A stretch of 64,000 nt of DNA from Pectinophora gossypiella. Lineage: Eukaryota > Arthropoda > Insecta > Lepidoptera > Gelechiidae. Numbering within the stretch: position 1 is the stretch's first letter; each line of letters starts with the position of its first letter. The position numbers and the translations under genes were made by a program. Shown here one piece after another: positions 21,851 to 33,260 of this stretch. The stretch is taken from assembly GCF_024362695.1 (NCBI RefSeq), contig NC_065421.1, positions 7,378,598-7,442,597 on the forward strand. Reading direction: 5' to 3'. The notes under the pieces were generated by a model, which worked only from the letters and a program-made list of their open reading frames with translations, was not told where the DNA came from and ran no database searches.

Positions 21851-21985
21851 CTCCATTTTTAACTATAGGGCACCCTCAGACCTGTTGTCTTAAATTTTGT
21901 ACCGAGTGAGAGCATTCAGCGCTCCACACTTGTCCGGGCAAGTAAAAAAAGTTAATGCCATTTGCGGCAAATTTACAAGTCACTT
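21851..21985 (+). mobile_element. L1j LINE 3' end fragment
   Basis: Diverged match to the L1j tail: ACCTGTTGTCTTAAATTTTG, GAGAGCATTCAGCGCTCC, TTGTCCGGGCAAGTA and TGCCATTTGCGGCAAATTTA. The left part and the A tail are eroded. Confidence 0.75.
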
Positions 21986-22401
21986 GTGGTTTCTTAACGC
22001 ATTATTTGTCAGTAAACTTTCTCCGGAGTCATGGCTGTCGGATCGGCGTCAATTTTAATTATTAACGTCTCTTGAGATCATTCGCATCCTCTATTGGAGC
22101 TAAATTGAAAATCTAATAGCTCGCGGTTCATTGGACTTGGGTATTCAAGCGATCAATTTGTTGGAACAACTTGAGTAACGACGATTTTTAAGCGTATCGT
22201 GGATATTGGTCTATTGTCCTCAAAGTTGAAGAATGTTTAGGAGAACCAACAAAGAAGCTGAAGGTCTTGGATTAAGTAGTCTTGAATGGTTCGTAATTGA
22301 AGCATGACTACGAGTTTTGTACCTCACAATGTTGTTTTGATGACCGATCTAACCCAGGTCCACCTGCGCAAAATGTGCTGGGCGTCTTAAAACGTCATAT
22401 T

Positions 22402-22522
22402 GAAAGCAATATTGAAGTTTGACGTCTGGGGATATAAAAGTAGGTAAGTGCGTAATGAAAACCAATTAATATCAAATAGCTATATTGCTTTTTAGATGAA
22501 TTGCTTCAATGTGAACACGTTT
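22402..22522 (+). mobile_element. M1 MITE, diverged copy
   Basis: GAAAGCAATATTGAAG on the left, GGGGATATAAAAGTAGGTAA in the centre, and ATTGCTTTTTAGATGAATTG with TTCAATGTG on the right. The outer ends are degraded. Confidence 0.65.
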
Positions 22523-22529
22523 ATTTGTG

Positions 22530-24555
22530 TTATTAGAGTTGCCTGACTGTTATTATAAACAGTATAAATGGTCCGGCAACACAGTTAATAAATTAAAATA
22601 ACATTTGAATTTTCATGACTACACCTATTAATATAAATTTAAGCGTACGTACAGACTGCTTATTTTTATATTCGCAGCTAACCATCATATCTGATGGTCG
22701 TTCCATTATCCGCCACCTGTGGACCCCGTAGATGGCTTACAGCTCAGCCTACTACACATTATCTGACACCTATTTCCCACTGCGGCAAGCAGAAACTATG
22801 GAATTCCATTTGCTTCGATCCTGACACAAAGGTAAGTTTGATATGTAAGTAAGCTTATTTTTAAAAATAAAGTTTTTTTTACACGCGTCATCTTTTATAA
22901 AGTCTTCCTTGTAATAAGAATATTTGAACAATTTTCTACTGTTTTCGAATAAAGTGTTCATTATTTCTAGTTAAGCACCAGGAGATTAGAAAGTTTGGAA
23001 GTGGAATAGTTGCTAGAAACAAGGGTGCTTGACGTCGGAGCGAATACCGAAGTTGCCGAACTCTCGAATGTCAAGCCACGGGAATGTGGAGTTCACTTGA
23101 CGCCTCTTCATGTTTTGTAGAGCACGGTTCTACTGAAGTCTGTTACAATACATTATTGAGGATATCCTTGTGAGAGATATTTAATGGATTTTATTTTCTG
23201 ATTCTTAAAAGCCGGTGCTCCAATTATCTGTCACACCAGAGCATCATAAAAAAGGGGAAAAAAAATTCAACTAACTTAATCGAATTGATCGCTTCTGGTT
23301 TTCAAAGAGAAAATTAGATAAAAATATTCTGTACCTGTTCTATATTTCTAAACATCCCGAAAATAAAATAGAATTATTAAAATATAATAAAGTAATCATT
23401 TCTTTGCTCAAGAGCCATTTGATATTAAAAAGTCAAGATAACAGTTGAACACTAGGTCCGTGGAGAAAAATAAAAATAGATGGGTCTTCAAAGACGTCCA
23501 AATTAAGTATCTTTTTGAGAACTTCGATATCAAGGATACTTCAGTAGGTGCTTTTGCGCGTGTAAATAAACTATTTCCGTTTAATACTTGATAAAGGGAA
23601 TAACAAGCTAGTTTCTAACTAGTGAAATCAGTTATTAATTACTAAACGTCAAAACTAGAAATTACTATGGAATTTGTATGAAAAAGCTCACTGTGACGTC
23701 ATAGAAAAACGTGACAAAATGTCGGACTTACTATTACGTTTTCCTTGATTAAAAATTATAAATAAGTTAAATTGAAAAAAAAAAAAAAACAAAATATTTT
23801 TCGTCAGTTTTAAATCTGTCTTTATTTAGTAATCAGAATTTTATAATTTATCTCTAACCTAGAAAACTACCCAATTCTTAGGCACTGCGCAGACAGTTTT
23901 ATTCATTTGGCGACGTTTCGACATCTTCGCGTCGCAATAAATAGTATGGCGACGTCGCCGGCGACGTGGCTTTGGTGTCTCGGTGACCTTATAATATTTT
24001 AGGTAATAAAATAGATGGCGAATATTCTATTCCGACATTGGCATTTGAATTTAAATAACAGTACGTTTATCTACTCGCGAAGTCTATGTTTAACAGAACA
24101 CTAAGTTTGTTTAGGCGTTCAGTCAATATTCAAACAACGGGAAAAATACAAAGGAATTCATTTTTCATGAAAAGATTAAGTAAGTAAATTAAGTTGCGGT
24201 ATACTGTAATTTTATCGCTTCAAAGAGGAAAGACCTCTGATGCGTAACAAAAAAGGTTAAGATTGCTTAATAAGATTTTCATTTTTATTTTGTATCCGTG
24301 TAGAGCCTTTAATCCTCTTAAAACAGCTCTCAGCCATCGTTAATAACGATAAAATATTATGAGCTGTAGGGATGCCCGGTTACATCACTCAGAACTAGGA
24401 TCAAGATATGTCGAGTGGCACGTTCCTGCGTATCGATCAAACGCGTGTGAAAACGTCTCTGCATGAACGCTCTTATACATCGCTGTGTGCTTGAATTCAC
24501 AGCGCAACATGCATTTTAACGAGGTTTAAGTCCTTATTTTCACCCCTAATAGTTT
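22530..24555. other. AT-rich DNA; small L2r fragment at 22762-22832
   Basis: On the minus strand at 22762-22832 the end of the L2r protein is recognisable (residues QDRSKWNSIVSA), an old truncated LINE copy. The rest shows no exon or transposon end, apart from an A run near 23775 and a CpG-rich palindromic spot near 23945-23966 (GGCGACGTCGCCGGCGACG). Confidence 0.4.
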
Positions 24556-24775
24556 GTTCCCTGATGCAGGGCAGCAGCGGTATCAGAACTGGTTGGACGC
24601 CGAGGAAATGGATTCTGGTAGGGCTCTAGCTAGAACATCACCGATTGAGAAATTGGTCGGTGTACTGCGGCACGGAAGGCGATTGGGGCAACCGCCGTTC
24701 TACACGCCCTATCTATGAGTAATGAATAATGAAAAATGGAGGCGATTACTTCACCGACAAGAGCGCAGTTCTTAG
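24556..24775 (+). mobile_element. LINE-like tail, plus copy of an inverted pair
   Basis: About 215 bp that recur in reverse orientation at 25853-26068. One plus-strand frame reads ARTSPIEKLVGVLRH, identical in the other copy, which hints at a coding origin such as the C-terminus of a retrotransposon protein. It is followed by a (GA)n run at 24780-24796. The exact family is not identified. Confidence 0.5.
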
Positions 24776-25852
24776 GTAAAGAGAGAGAGAGAGAGAATAG
24801 TTTATTACAATATAACATATCCCTGATAGGATGGGCAGATTATCTACGGGTGGTATTAATAAACTAATCTCAGCTGAGACTGCCCTCGAGATCATGCTCA
24901 AGTCCTTGTTTTTATATACCAACTAATTGTCGATCTTGGATAATGTAATAATACTTCTTTGTACGTCACGCCAGTGATGATGGCTAGTCCACGTTCAAAT
25001 GGCCCTCCATTTTGGTGGACAGTAAATTGTATTAGATTAAGGTTGTTATTTTTATTTATTAAAAGAAAAAAAAAATAAAAAAAATATAAGAACTGTCACA
25101 TTGACATGATCTTGAGAGCAGTCTCGAAGTTGAGATTAGTTTATTAAGACCACTCTACGATTCAAACATTTATTTAAACTCATAATTTGAACCAATAACA
25201 ATGCGATGTAAAATCACACGTAGTTGAGTGGTACGTATAACATAAAAAGGACAATAAAATTGACACTTTATACTCTATTTCCAAAGTGTCCTCATTGAAG
25301 CATAGATAAACGGAACAATACGTGGCTAATCGTCCCCACAGGCAGACCACACCGCGATTTAATCTCGTATGCGTACCCAGCTCTGAGTGGCCCTTAGCAG
25401 ATTATTCATCCAATGACCTGCGATGGAACTGGCCCTTGCTCTCGAGTGATTAGTTTAAAACTAATTGATTTTCCGACCGACCGGGGGCGGACTTGGTGTG
25501 GCTTACTGACGATGTTGACCTTTCATTTGGCCTTACGTCAAATACTTAATAAAAAATTGAAGTTGAAATCTACGTGCTCGGAGGAAACTCTTCACAAATG
25601 TGTATTGTATTTAATAATACACAACACTAAAGCGCAGAAATACAAATTGAACAAGAAGTACAAAACCCGACCTTATTGCTAAGGCAATTTCCGTTTTCTT
25701 GCAGGTAAACTTTGGGCGATAGGATACTTATAATTAATTAGCCCTGTACAAGTACTCTATAGACATATAAGTGCGTATGGGTGCTAGTCACATCATAGCG
25801 AGTACTGAGGTGGATGATTCAGACCATGATTCTGAGTTAATCTCTCTTTATT

Positions 25853-26068
25853 TAAGAGTGCGCTCTTGTCGGTGGAGTAATCGCCTTCAATACTCCATAG
25901 GTAGATAGGGCGTGCAGATCGGTGGTTGCCCCAATCGCCTTCCGTTCCGCAGTACACCGACCAATTTCTCAATCGGTGATGTTCTAGCTAGAGCCCTGCC
26001 GGAATCCATATCCTCTGCCGCCAGCCAGTACTGATACCGCTGCTGCCCGGCATCAGGATCAGGATCGG
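25853..26068 (-). mobile_element. LINE-like tail, minus copy of an inverted pair
   Basis: Reverse-orientation partner of 24556-24775. The stretch ATCACCGATTGAGAAATTGG and the following 30 bases are nearly identical between the copies, while both edges diverge. The pair is separated by about 1.1 kb. Confidence 0.5.
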
Positions 26069-26487
26069 CATTTGAGTTAATATCAAGTAGAATTTCCTGT
26101 CGAAAAATTCAAGATAATTTTAGCGTTTATTTAATTTATTTTCAGTTGTATACTTTTGCGGCGGAAAATTCCTCCCTTGATATCTACTCAGAATAATGAG
26201 CTGAATCATCCCTCTAGTTTTTTGTTACGATGTCACTAACACAAATCTGTATTCGGGTTTTAATAAGCAATAGTATTAGTCGCACGTGTAGCTCCGGTTG
26301 TATATCCGGAATATATATCCGGTTAGTCCTGTAAATAATTATTTTCATCGTATTCTGCCTCTTGTAAAACGATCCCGCGCATTTCATATTTTTTAAGAAA
26401 CTTAATATTGAACGAACTTTGTGTAAATAGAGGCAGACCTATCGTATTTCTATGCATTGTGAATACTTAATACATAAATACGTTTGT
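26069..26487. other. Unique DNA with short GATGTCACTAAC-type repeat
   Basis: Contains an instance of the recurring GTTACGATGTCACTAACA motif near 26225 and a short TCCGG-punctuated AT palindrome near 26295-26325. No gene seen. Confidence 0.35.
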
Positions 26488-26781
26488 TGAGGAGCTCGGT
26501 GGCGCAGCGGTAAACGCGCTCGGTCTGCGATTGTTGAAGTTAAGCAACTTTCGCAAAGGCCGGTCATAGGATGGGTGACCACAAAAGAAAAAAGTTTTCA
26601 TCTCGAGCTCCTCCGTGTTTCGGAAGGCACGTTAAGCCGTTGGTCCCGGCTGCATTAGCAGTCGTTAATAACCACCAATCCGCACTGGGCCCGCGTGGTG
26701 GTTTAAGGCCCGATCTCCCTATCCATCCATAGGGAAGGCCCGTGCCCCAGCAGTGGGGACGTTAATGGGCTGGTGATGATG
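26488..26781 (+). mobile_element. S2 SINE, full length, with 12-bp TSD
   Basis: Flanked by AAATACGTTTGT at 26476-26487 and 26782-26793. The head has a tRNA-like A box (GTGGCGCAGCGG). In place of a normal tRNA B box there is GAAGTTAAGCAAC and, about 15 bases later, GGTCATAGGATGGGTGACC. These closely match the conserved central and box C parts of eukaryotic 5S rRNA. The shared core (GTTTCGGAAGGCACGTTAAG, CCGTTGGTCCCGG), a TTAATAACCACC block, GGCCCGATCTCCC and the CAGTGGGGACGTTAATGGGC tail with GGTGATGATG follow. The copy is about 294 bp and encodes nothing. Confidence 0.92.
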
Positions 26782-26793
26782 AAATACGTTTGT

Positions 26794-27300
26794 AGTTAAA
26801 TGGCGTTTTAAAAATGTATACATACTTGTGCCTATACCCGAGATGAAAAAAAAATACAAGTGCAACTTCTAGGTAATAAAATATTTCCAGGAACCAAATT
26901 TGGAAAAGCTTAAGTATTTTTTTACATTTACTCCAGACGTATTCAAATTCAATACGACTACGAAGTCTTCAACCATAAATATATTTTTTTCCTTTTAGCA
27001 CATACTTAGCAAACACACACACCTCGAACTTAAATTCATTATATTCCGTTTAATGTATACATATCATTAACACAGTTAATTTGATTTGAATTTTAGTATT
27101 TTTTGGGGTTCAGCTGAAAATCTGCGTTGTGGCACTCCCTCAATGTCAGAGTCTCACAATATCTTGCTGAGCTGACGTCCCTTTTTAGAGATGAGGTTTA
27201 AATTCATTACTTTGTTCACTGTTCTATTCTGTGTAACACCTACTTATTTCTAAACTAAATGATTTTCTTTCTTTCTTTCTTCTTTCACTGGACACTACAT
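26794..27300. other. Unique AT-rich DNA
   Basis: No gene or transposon end seen; (CTTT)n near 27265-27285. Confidence 0.35.
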
Positions 27301-27475
27301 ACAAAAACACGTCGTTTTACAAAGACACTACGTTGACGTTATCGTACACACGCATGTGTGTGTGACGTTTGACGCCCATTTAATTGAAGACTAAAGTAAG
27401 ACCGAGAGGGATTCGGTAAACCTAACTCAGCGCTGATAGGGAGTGAAGAGCTACCATTCTATATGTAGTATCTTT
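27301..27475 (+). repeat. Unidentified interspersed repeat R1x, copy A
   Basis: Shares TTGACGTTATCGTACAC, GTGTGTGTGACG, TGACGCCCAT and GAAGACTAAAGTAAGACCGA with 59435-59600, and parts with 49650-49830 and 50290-50450. No coding frame conserved between copies. Class unknown. Confidence 0.6.
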
Positions 27476-29795
27476 AAATAAAAAATCTAAAAAAGAGTCC
27501 AAATCCGCACCACCCTGTGCAATGGAGCATCATCGTGCGATGTGCTAATAGGCCGTAAGTGCGTCTTCACGCTTCACTCCCTGCGGTCCGGACGACATGT
27601 CACCGGCTTGATAGGGGTCTCCTAATCGGAAATGTAAGTTAAACGGGATTAAGTTAAGACACTTTATAATTACAAATATTTATGCGTGGTGACTTGAAAG
27701 TACAATGAGTTATATTAGAAATGTTGACCAACACAGTTGGCTCTTTGGACTTTTGGACCATGTGTATATCATAACTTGGCTGTGGATCTGTCTATCCAAC
27801 GCTGTATTACAATAGCGTGACTCTGACTGACACTTCTAAGTACACTTATTTTTTATTGTTTTTAATTTTTGGCCTGGTTGCAAAGACCTTTGAGCCACGT
27901 CTTCATTTTAGTTCTGGTTCCACCAGACACAGAGTTATACACTTAATACTTTTTGCAATGTCTTCTTAATATAAAGCTAAATAGATTCAAAAAAACTTTA
28001 CGTGTTATAATCAGCGTCATAGTCTAGCTACAGCTAGGCTCTGACATTTGCTGAGCTGAAGCCTTTTCGGCATTAAATATAATGATTATTATGTAATTAT
28101 CTCTAAGTAACTAATGTTGATTTATGTTTTGCAGAATATTTTTTATTCTTTGCTTTCTTTCTTTTTATTGGAAGCTAGCGTAACTGCAAGCTACATAAAA
28201 CGCATATGAGCACAATCAGAATCTCGTTACGATTCATATCAAGCGTCACTCTTTGCTTATTGCCACTCTTGTCAGTGGATAATACTAACGAAAGAAATTT
28301 CGCCATTTTCAAGACCCATTTCAACCGACGACAAACCTACACTGAACGGCGCGAATCAAAGCAGTTGCAAAATCATTTCTTTGCACTTTCTGTTTGATAT
28401 AAAAGTTACAAAAGGCTGCTGCGTATCAATCCATAACGGGGTAGACAGAGCCACAATACGTTAGACAGTTATTTGTCAGTTGTTTGTCTTGTCTTGTCTA
28501 TCTTGTTAGAAAAAAAAACTTCGGAGGATAGATTGAGGAGCGAACTGAAATAAAAAAGTATAGACGTCAGAAGGCTTATTAATCCCCTTTGGCCATGACA
28601 ACGAGAATAAGATCAATATAGCAATGTGATTCGCGTTCGAGGGTTGCTATATTAATTTGCTTTGAAGTAGTACGCTATCCCTATATTATCAGTAGCGTAG
28701 GTAAAAATGAGTGTTAAAGCGGAAGAAATGAGTCCCTGACCGGAACATCGAGACGTCGGGACACTGCACCACACTACAACTCAGGGCATGTCCCAGTGTA
28801 GCAGAGCGTGTGCCAACCCTACGCCAGCACAAATCCAGTCAAAGTTTACTGTCGACAGTACTCTTTGTTGGGAAGAATTAAAATCATTATTATAGAAATA
28901 AGAACGCTGTAACAAAGAATTGTAAATGTCAGAATTGCGTGTGTTGAACGTTCTCGAATAATTTGCTCGTTCGATTATTGTGAAGATGTGTGTAGGCTTT
29001 ACTCGAAGCAGGTGTAAGTAGTATATATACTTCCTTAGGTAATCTTGGATGAAACTCTTAGGCACGGATACAGGTAACTTCTTAACTTTTTAATCTTTAT
29101 AGACACAAGTTCTGAGCCTGAAAGAAGTATTTTTTATGAACCACTGTGAGCCGCGACGGTTTTCTGTGTGACGCATCCTTAAAATCCCGACCCGAAGCGC
29201 TTCACTATCGCTTCTGTGTACACTGGGATTTTGGGACATCTAACATAAGATCACAACTAAACAGCAAGATGAATGAAGTTTTTTTTTGTTACGTGCCATC
29301 GGCTTTAATGTAAAATTACGCTTCGTAGCGCAAGGCTGTAATTATTGTCAAACATAGTTAACAAATCTTTATTAAGTACAATAAAATTATCTAAGAATCC
29401 AGCATCTACTTCCATCAAAATTACTCTCAAACTTTTCCTACTGTAAACAAAAACATTAATGCGGATTATCTTTGTGATGTTTTCTCGAAAATTCATAATA
29501 AGGTTACTTAACACAAGTTTTACTAAGTACATTCGCTTTATAAACCTTACCTATTTATCTACTCTAAGGCTGTTATAAGGCCGCGTTAAACCTTAAATAA
29601 ATTAGCCTGTAGAGTGGTCTTTGGAATTATCCAATCATTTCCTTACGAAATAATATAATGGGGTGCGTAGAGTCCTGTATCGTTTGACGTCTATTACGTC
29701 CGTAGCTGCTACTTAATAACAGAATAGAATTATATATTTGGATTAGGTAATTGTGGTTAAAAGCGATGCGTTTGCTCAATATATTGATACAATGT
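27476..29795. other. Unique DNA, no gene seen
   Basis: AT-rich sequence without convincing exons. The 94-codon minus frame at 28781-29065 shows no domain and no matching splice pair. A tail-like fragment near 28430-28470 (AACGGGGTAGACAGAGCCAC) resembles LINE 3' ends common in this window. Confidence 0.35.
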
Positions 29796-29796
29796 A

Positions 29797-29868
29797 GAAT
29801 AGAATTCTATAGTCTCTGCTTACCCCGGTGGGAAAGGCGTGAGTTTATGTATGTATGTATGTATGGAG
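29797..29868 (+). mobile_element. L2r LINE extreme 3' end with (TATG)n tail
   Basis: GAATTCTATAGTCTCTGCTT, CCCCGGTGGGAAAGGCG, then TGAGTTTATGTATGTATGTATG. Ends in a short tandem repeat, as in the copy at 52855-53060. Confidence 0.6.
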
Positions 29869-30002
29869 AATGAATCGCATTGTAATTACAGAGTGGTCTA
29901 ATACCTGAACGTTGATGTAAAACGATATTTTCTTTCATTATGTGCATGAATTTAGAGACTAGATTAGATAGATTTTCGAGAATAGATATATTTTCTACAT
30001 AC

Positions 30003-30246
30003 CACTGCCACTGCCGTGAGTAAATGATTTGTTTTTGAACCCTGGAGTAGTACCTGAACAGCTGAACAAGAAGTCCCCCCCCTCTACCTTGGTCGTGTAA
30101 GTATTCCAGTAGACGGCTGCGGATGAGCCTCCGTTTAAGGTCTCTAACGACTGATAAAATTCGCCCGAATTTCTTTTTAACTGTAACCGAAGTTTACCTG
30201 TGGGTTGGTAAACAGGCCCACATTTAGTCTCGAGCTGATTCACAAC
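30003..30246 (-). CDS. Candidate internal exon, product unknown
   Basis: On the minus strand an acceptor-like TATTTTCAG precedes 30246 and a donor-like GTATGT follows 30003. The 244 bp between are open in one frame (81 codons plus one base), starting VVNQLETKCGPVYQPTGKLR and ending with FTHGSGSG. Two cysteines are present (in TKCGP and FSCSG); there is no transmembrane segment and no motif I recognise. Internal GT sites (after CAACCCACAG and AGCTGTTCAG) could end the exon earlier. A run of eight or nine G in the middle could hide a sequencing error. The composition is less AT-rich than the flanks, which favours an exon, but a chance frame or an old repeat remains possible. Confidence 0.35.
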
Positions 30247-30249
30247 CTG

Positions 30250-31040
30250 AAAATAGTAGAACGTCGAGAGATTTCAACGATGAACGGGTATTGCTTAGTA
30301 GGTCCTTTTGGGGGTTAGGAGTTTAAGGTGACAACGCTTGTTGAATAAATCAAGATTACATTTATTACGTTCCTTTATTCTTTCCATATTGGATTGAACA
30401 TATTACTCCACTGAAAAATAGAATTTCGCGTTGTACCTTTCGGATTTTTGAATGGAATAAACCTTAGAGTAAATAAACCTACCCGGTAGAAGATATAAAT
30501 AAACCTTAAATACGTGTATTTAATGATTAAATTTATAAATAGTTCAATACACTTAGCATCCGGGGAGGCACCTCCCTATTTATTTCAACCAAAATAACAT
30601 AAAAATCGAATACTTACAAAATATTTATCAGTTGCTAAAACAAAACAAAATGTGGGATGTGTATTTTAATAATTTAATCAATACAATGACTATTATCCTC
30701 ATGGATACTCGAGTCAAAGCGGCGTATTTTTAGAGTCGTGTCTTATAAATGATTCCCGTTTTTCGACTCGGGAGAAGGGAAAAACCCACACAAGTTTTGG
30801 AGGTCACTTCATAATTTTGCGCCAGAGCGGAGTTATTTTCACAAAGTTGTGCAAGCCGCTGAACAACTTGCTCCCTTAATGAGCACTTTCACCTCCTTAA
30901 GCAGATGGCGTGGTTTACTTTACACCCTGTACATCCACCTGTTCACTAACTGTTATGTTTCCGCATTTTCACCCATATGGCTCGTGTTTAAAGTTATTTT
31001 TTTTGTAAGTATAGGACGTGTGAAGGAAGTTCATCCTACC
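30250..31040. other. Unique DNA, no gene seen
   Basis: AT-rich; no recognisable exon. The 71-codon plus frame at 30849 has no domain. Confidence 0.35.
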
Positions 31041-31045
31041 TGCAT

Positions 31046-31193
31046 GTACGGGCACGAGTGCTAATATGTATACACTTTGAAACCATGTCACATTAACTTT
31101 TTTGACAAATTAAACCGTAAGTCTCATTAAATGTCAAGTATGATAGTGCGACGGGGTTCTAAAGTGGGTACATGATATTGCTTATGACTGTAC
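31046..31193 (-). mobile_element. MITE with GTACAGTCA-type ends
   Basis: On the minus strand: GTACAGTCATAAGCAATATC, GTCGCACTATCATACTTGAC, TTAATGTGACATGGTTTC, and an end complementary to GTACGGGCACGAGTGC. The same sequence occurs in the other orientation at 59839-59965. The imperfect inverted ends suggest a non-autonomous DNA transposon. No coding capacity. Confidence 0.65.
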
Positions 31194-31264
31194 CTAATAC
31201 CTACTTATTAATATAGATGTTTCTTCTTTATTTGGTTGATGTTTTTTTTATAAGAATAAGAGGA

Positions 31265-31310
31265 GTTTATGAGGTTGGTAATCCACCTCACAACCCACAC
31301 AATAGGAGAA
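31265..31310 (+). mobile_element. S1 SINE extreme 3' end
   Basis: GGTTGGTAATCCACCTCACA then ACCCACACAATAGGAGAAGA. Only the tail is present, directly upstream of an L2r LINE fragment, as also seen near 52840. Confidence 0.6.
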
Positions 31311-31314
31311 GATG

Positions 31315-31660
31315 TGATAAGAGAGAGATGCGGTGTAAAAATCCGATATAATGGCTAAGATTGAGAAGGGAATTAAAAGTTGGTTTGGATAATAGGATTA
31401 CGAAAGCAGTATATAAAGCGAAGGTTGGTGGTTGGGCTGGCAGAGGAAGACCAAGAAAGACGTACATTCACCAAATTGGAGATGTCCCTAGAAAAGGTTC
31501 TGTAAGATCTACTCTGAACCGGTGGGAGTGTATGAAACGATTGATGAATGTGGAGGAAGCAAGAGAAGTATGTCAGGATCGAAGCAAAATGGAATTCCAT
31601 AGTCTCGGCTTACCCCAGTGGGAAATAGGCGGATTTTATTTATTTTGATTTATTTCTTAT
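31315..31660 (+). mobile_element. L2r LINE 3' end with C-terminal coding remnant
   Basis: A plus frame (31361-31648) encodes a basic tail with GRGRPRKTYIHQIGDV, then RSTLNRWECMKRLMNVEEAR and VCQDRSKM. The same residues are recognisable at 52855-53000 and, in reverse, at 22762. A GRGRPRxxY block followed by QDRSKW-type residues is a pattern of the far C-terminus of some insect non-LTR retrotransposon proteins. No reverse transcriptase or endonuclease motif is present. The clade (RTE-like or other) is not certain. Confidence 0.65.
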
Positions 31661-31802
31661 TTTTGTTATCGTAGTACCTTATTGGAATTCCCAGCCCACC
31701 CTAATGGGCAATACGCATGGTTTTATCATGTAAAGAGAAAGAAACCTGGGCCTGGGCCAAGTTGATTAATTTCAGTACCTATTATGAACTGATCGTCGTG
31801 GA

Positions 31803-31852
31803 GATCCTTGGGGGAGGCCTATGCCCAGCAGTGGGCGTCGTACGGCTGATGA
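31803..31852 (+). mobile_element. SINE/LINE tail, (GAT)n type
   Basis: GGAGGCCTATGCCCAGCAGT then GGGCGTCGTACGGCTGATGATGAT. Contains the GCCCAGCAGTGGGC hairpin common to S2, S4 and this tail class. Confidence 0.6.
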
Positions 31853-31989
31853 TGATCTATTGCACACAACATATAAAACAGGTTTTACAGAAAACATACA
31901 CGAAAGATACAGTACAATCTGGAATTAAATTCAATATTTGTATATTTCAAGATTTCGCCAGTCTAATCGTGGCAGTTTGAATTGTTTCT

Positions 31990-33100
31990 ATTCTATTCAG
32001 ATTCTATAGAATTTGTATCAAATAGATCAGCAACCTTCACAAGGCACATATCTATGTTGATTGACAAGGCTTTATATACGCTTCGTAAAAGAGAATATCG
32101 GCCGTAACACGTGCGGTCTACTAAATTGATCCCAATACAAAGCTCGGACATATCCACCTGTGCACAAATGCTGCGGAAAATTGTTAGACGTGCTAAACAG
32201 AGCATGTAAAAGAAAGAACTAGTGGGACAAGTGTACCGTCACGGTTGAACAAATTGATGTCCCTAATGGCAGCCATTACAGACATTGTGTGCGCCCGATC
32301 GCACATAAAGGTCGCCGGACCGGGATCAGCTCAAAGAAAAATGTATGAAAGGCGATATTCATAAATTCGTGAAAAGCTATGCGATTTGAAAAAACCCATT
32401 TCGCAATCTCCGTGTTGCTTATTTTTATTCGATTTGTCCATTGCAATGTATACAGTTAGCTTACCAGTATTCTCTAGAGTATTAAGGTGTGTTAAGGTAG
32501 AGCGAGGCTCAGATTGGAGCCGAGACCGATTCACCCTCAAAATATTCTTAGATATTCCTCCAAAGCTTCTTAGACTAGTCAGTTTGCCGCACAAATATTC
32601 CAGTTTTCTTAGCGCGTTCTGGGAGGGCCCGTTCATATTTGCACGCACATTCTGTAAGATTATCTTTATGCGAGAACGCTGATTAAAATTCAGAGTATTC
32701 GGTCTTCAGTTCCATTTCATTGGGCTGTAATAATTTGCGCTGAAATATTCAAGTTAATATAAATGTACTATGTACATATCTTAGTTTAATCCATTTGAGT
32801 ACGTCGCGATCTGTTTATTAGGGTTATGAGAAGATTTCTGACGATGAAATGTATTTATTATGCGGGTTATTAAAAGCTTCGATATTGAAAGCGACTCCAT
32901 CACCTTCTGTGCTTATATGAAAAGGAAGATATGTAGGTTTAGAAGTAGACATCAGTATTTAGATTTCAGTCTGTAAAATGTCTAACATAATAAGACGTGG
33001 CAACAACGCCAGCTGGTGTATTGATTCTTGGCTTTCCTCTTGCCACCAATGCCTGCCAGGTCATCGATCTCGCTAGCCTAAAATATAGTGTAAAATAAAT
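31990..33100. other. Unique DNA, no gene seen
   Basis: Overlapping frames of about 100 codons on both strands at 32331-32682 mirror each other and have no domain. Probably intronic or intergenic. Confidence 0.35.
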
Positions 33101-33107
33101 ATTTATC

Positions 33108-33260
33108 AGTCTATATACGTCCCACTGCTGGGCACAGGTCTCCCCTCAATCAACCGGAGGGGGTATGGAGCATACTCCACCACGCTGCTCCAATGGGGGT
33201 TGGTGGAGTTGTTTTTTAGCCGGGACCAACGGCTTAACGTGCCCTCCGAAGCACGGAATC
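33108..33260 (-). mobile_element. S4 SINE, 5'-truncated, with 7-bp TSD
   Basis: On the minus strand: shared core (CACGTTAAGCCGTTGGTCCC), the S4 body, then the CCCAGCAGTGGGAC tail. ATTTATC at 33101-33107 and 33261-33267 is a short direct repeat consistent with a TSD. The tRNA head is missing. Confidence 0.75.

Noticed and set aside
26520..26580. 5S rRNA gene or pseudogene
   Set aside because: Only two short 5S-like blocks are present, in every S2 copy, inside a SINE with TSDs. It is a SINE module, not a separate 5S locus.
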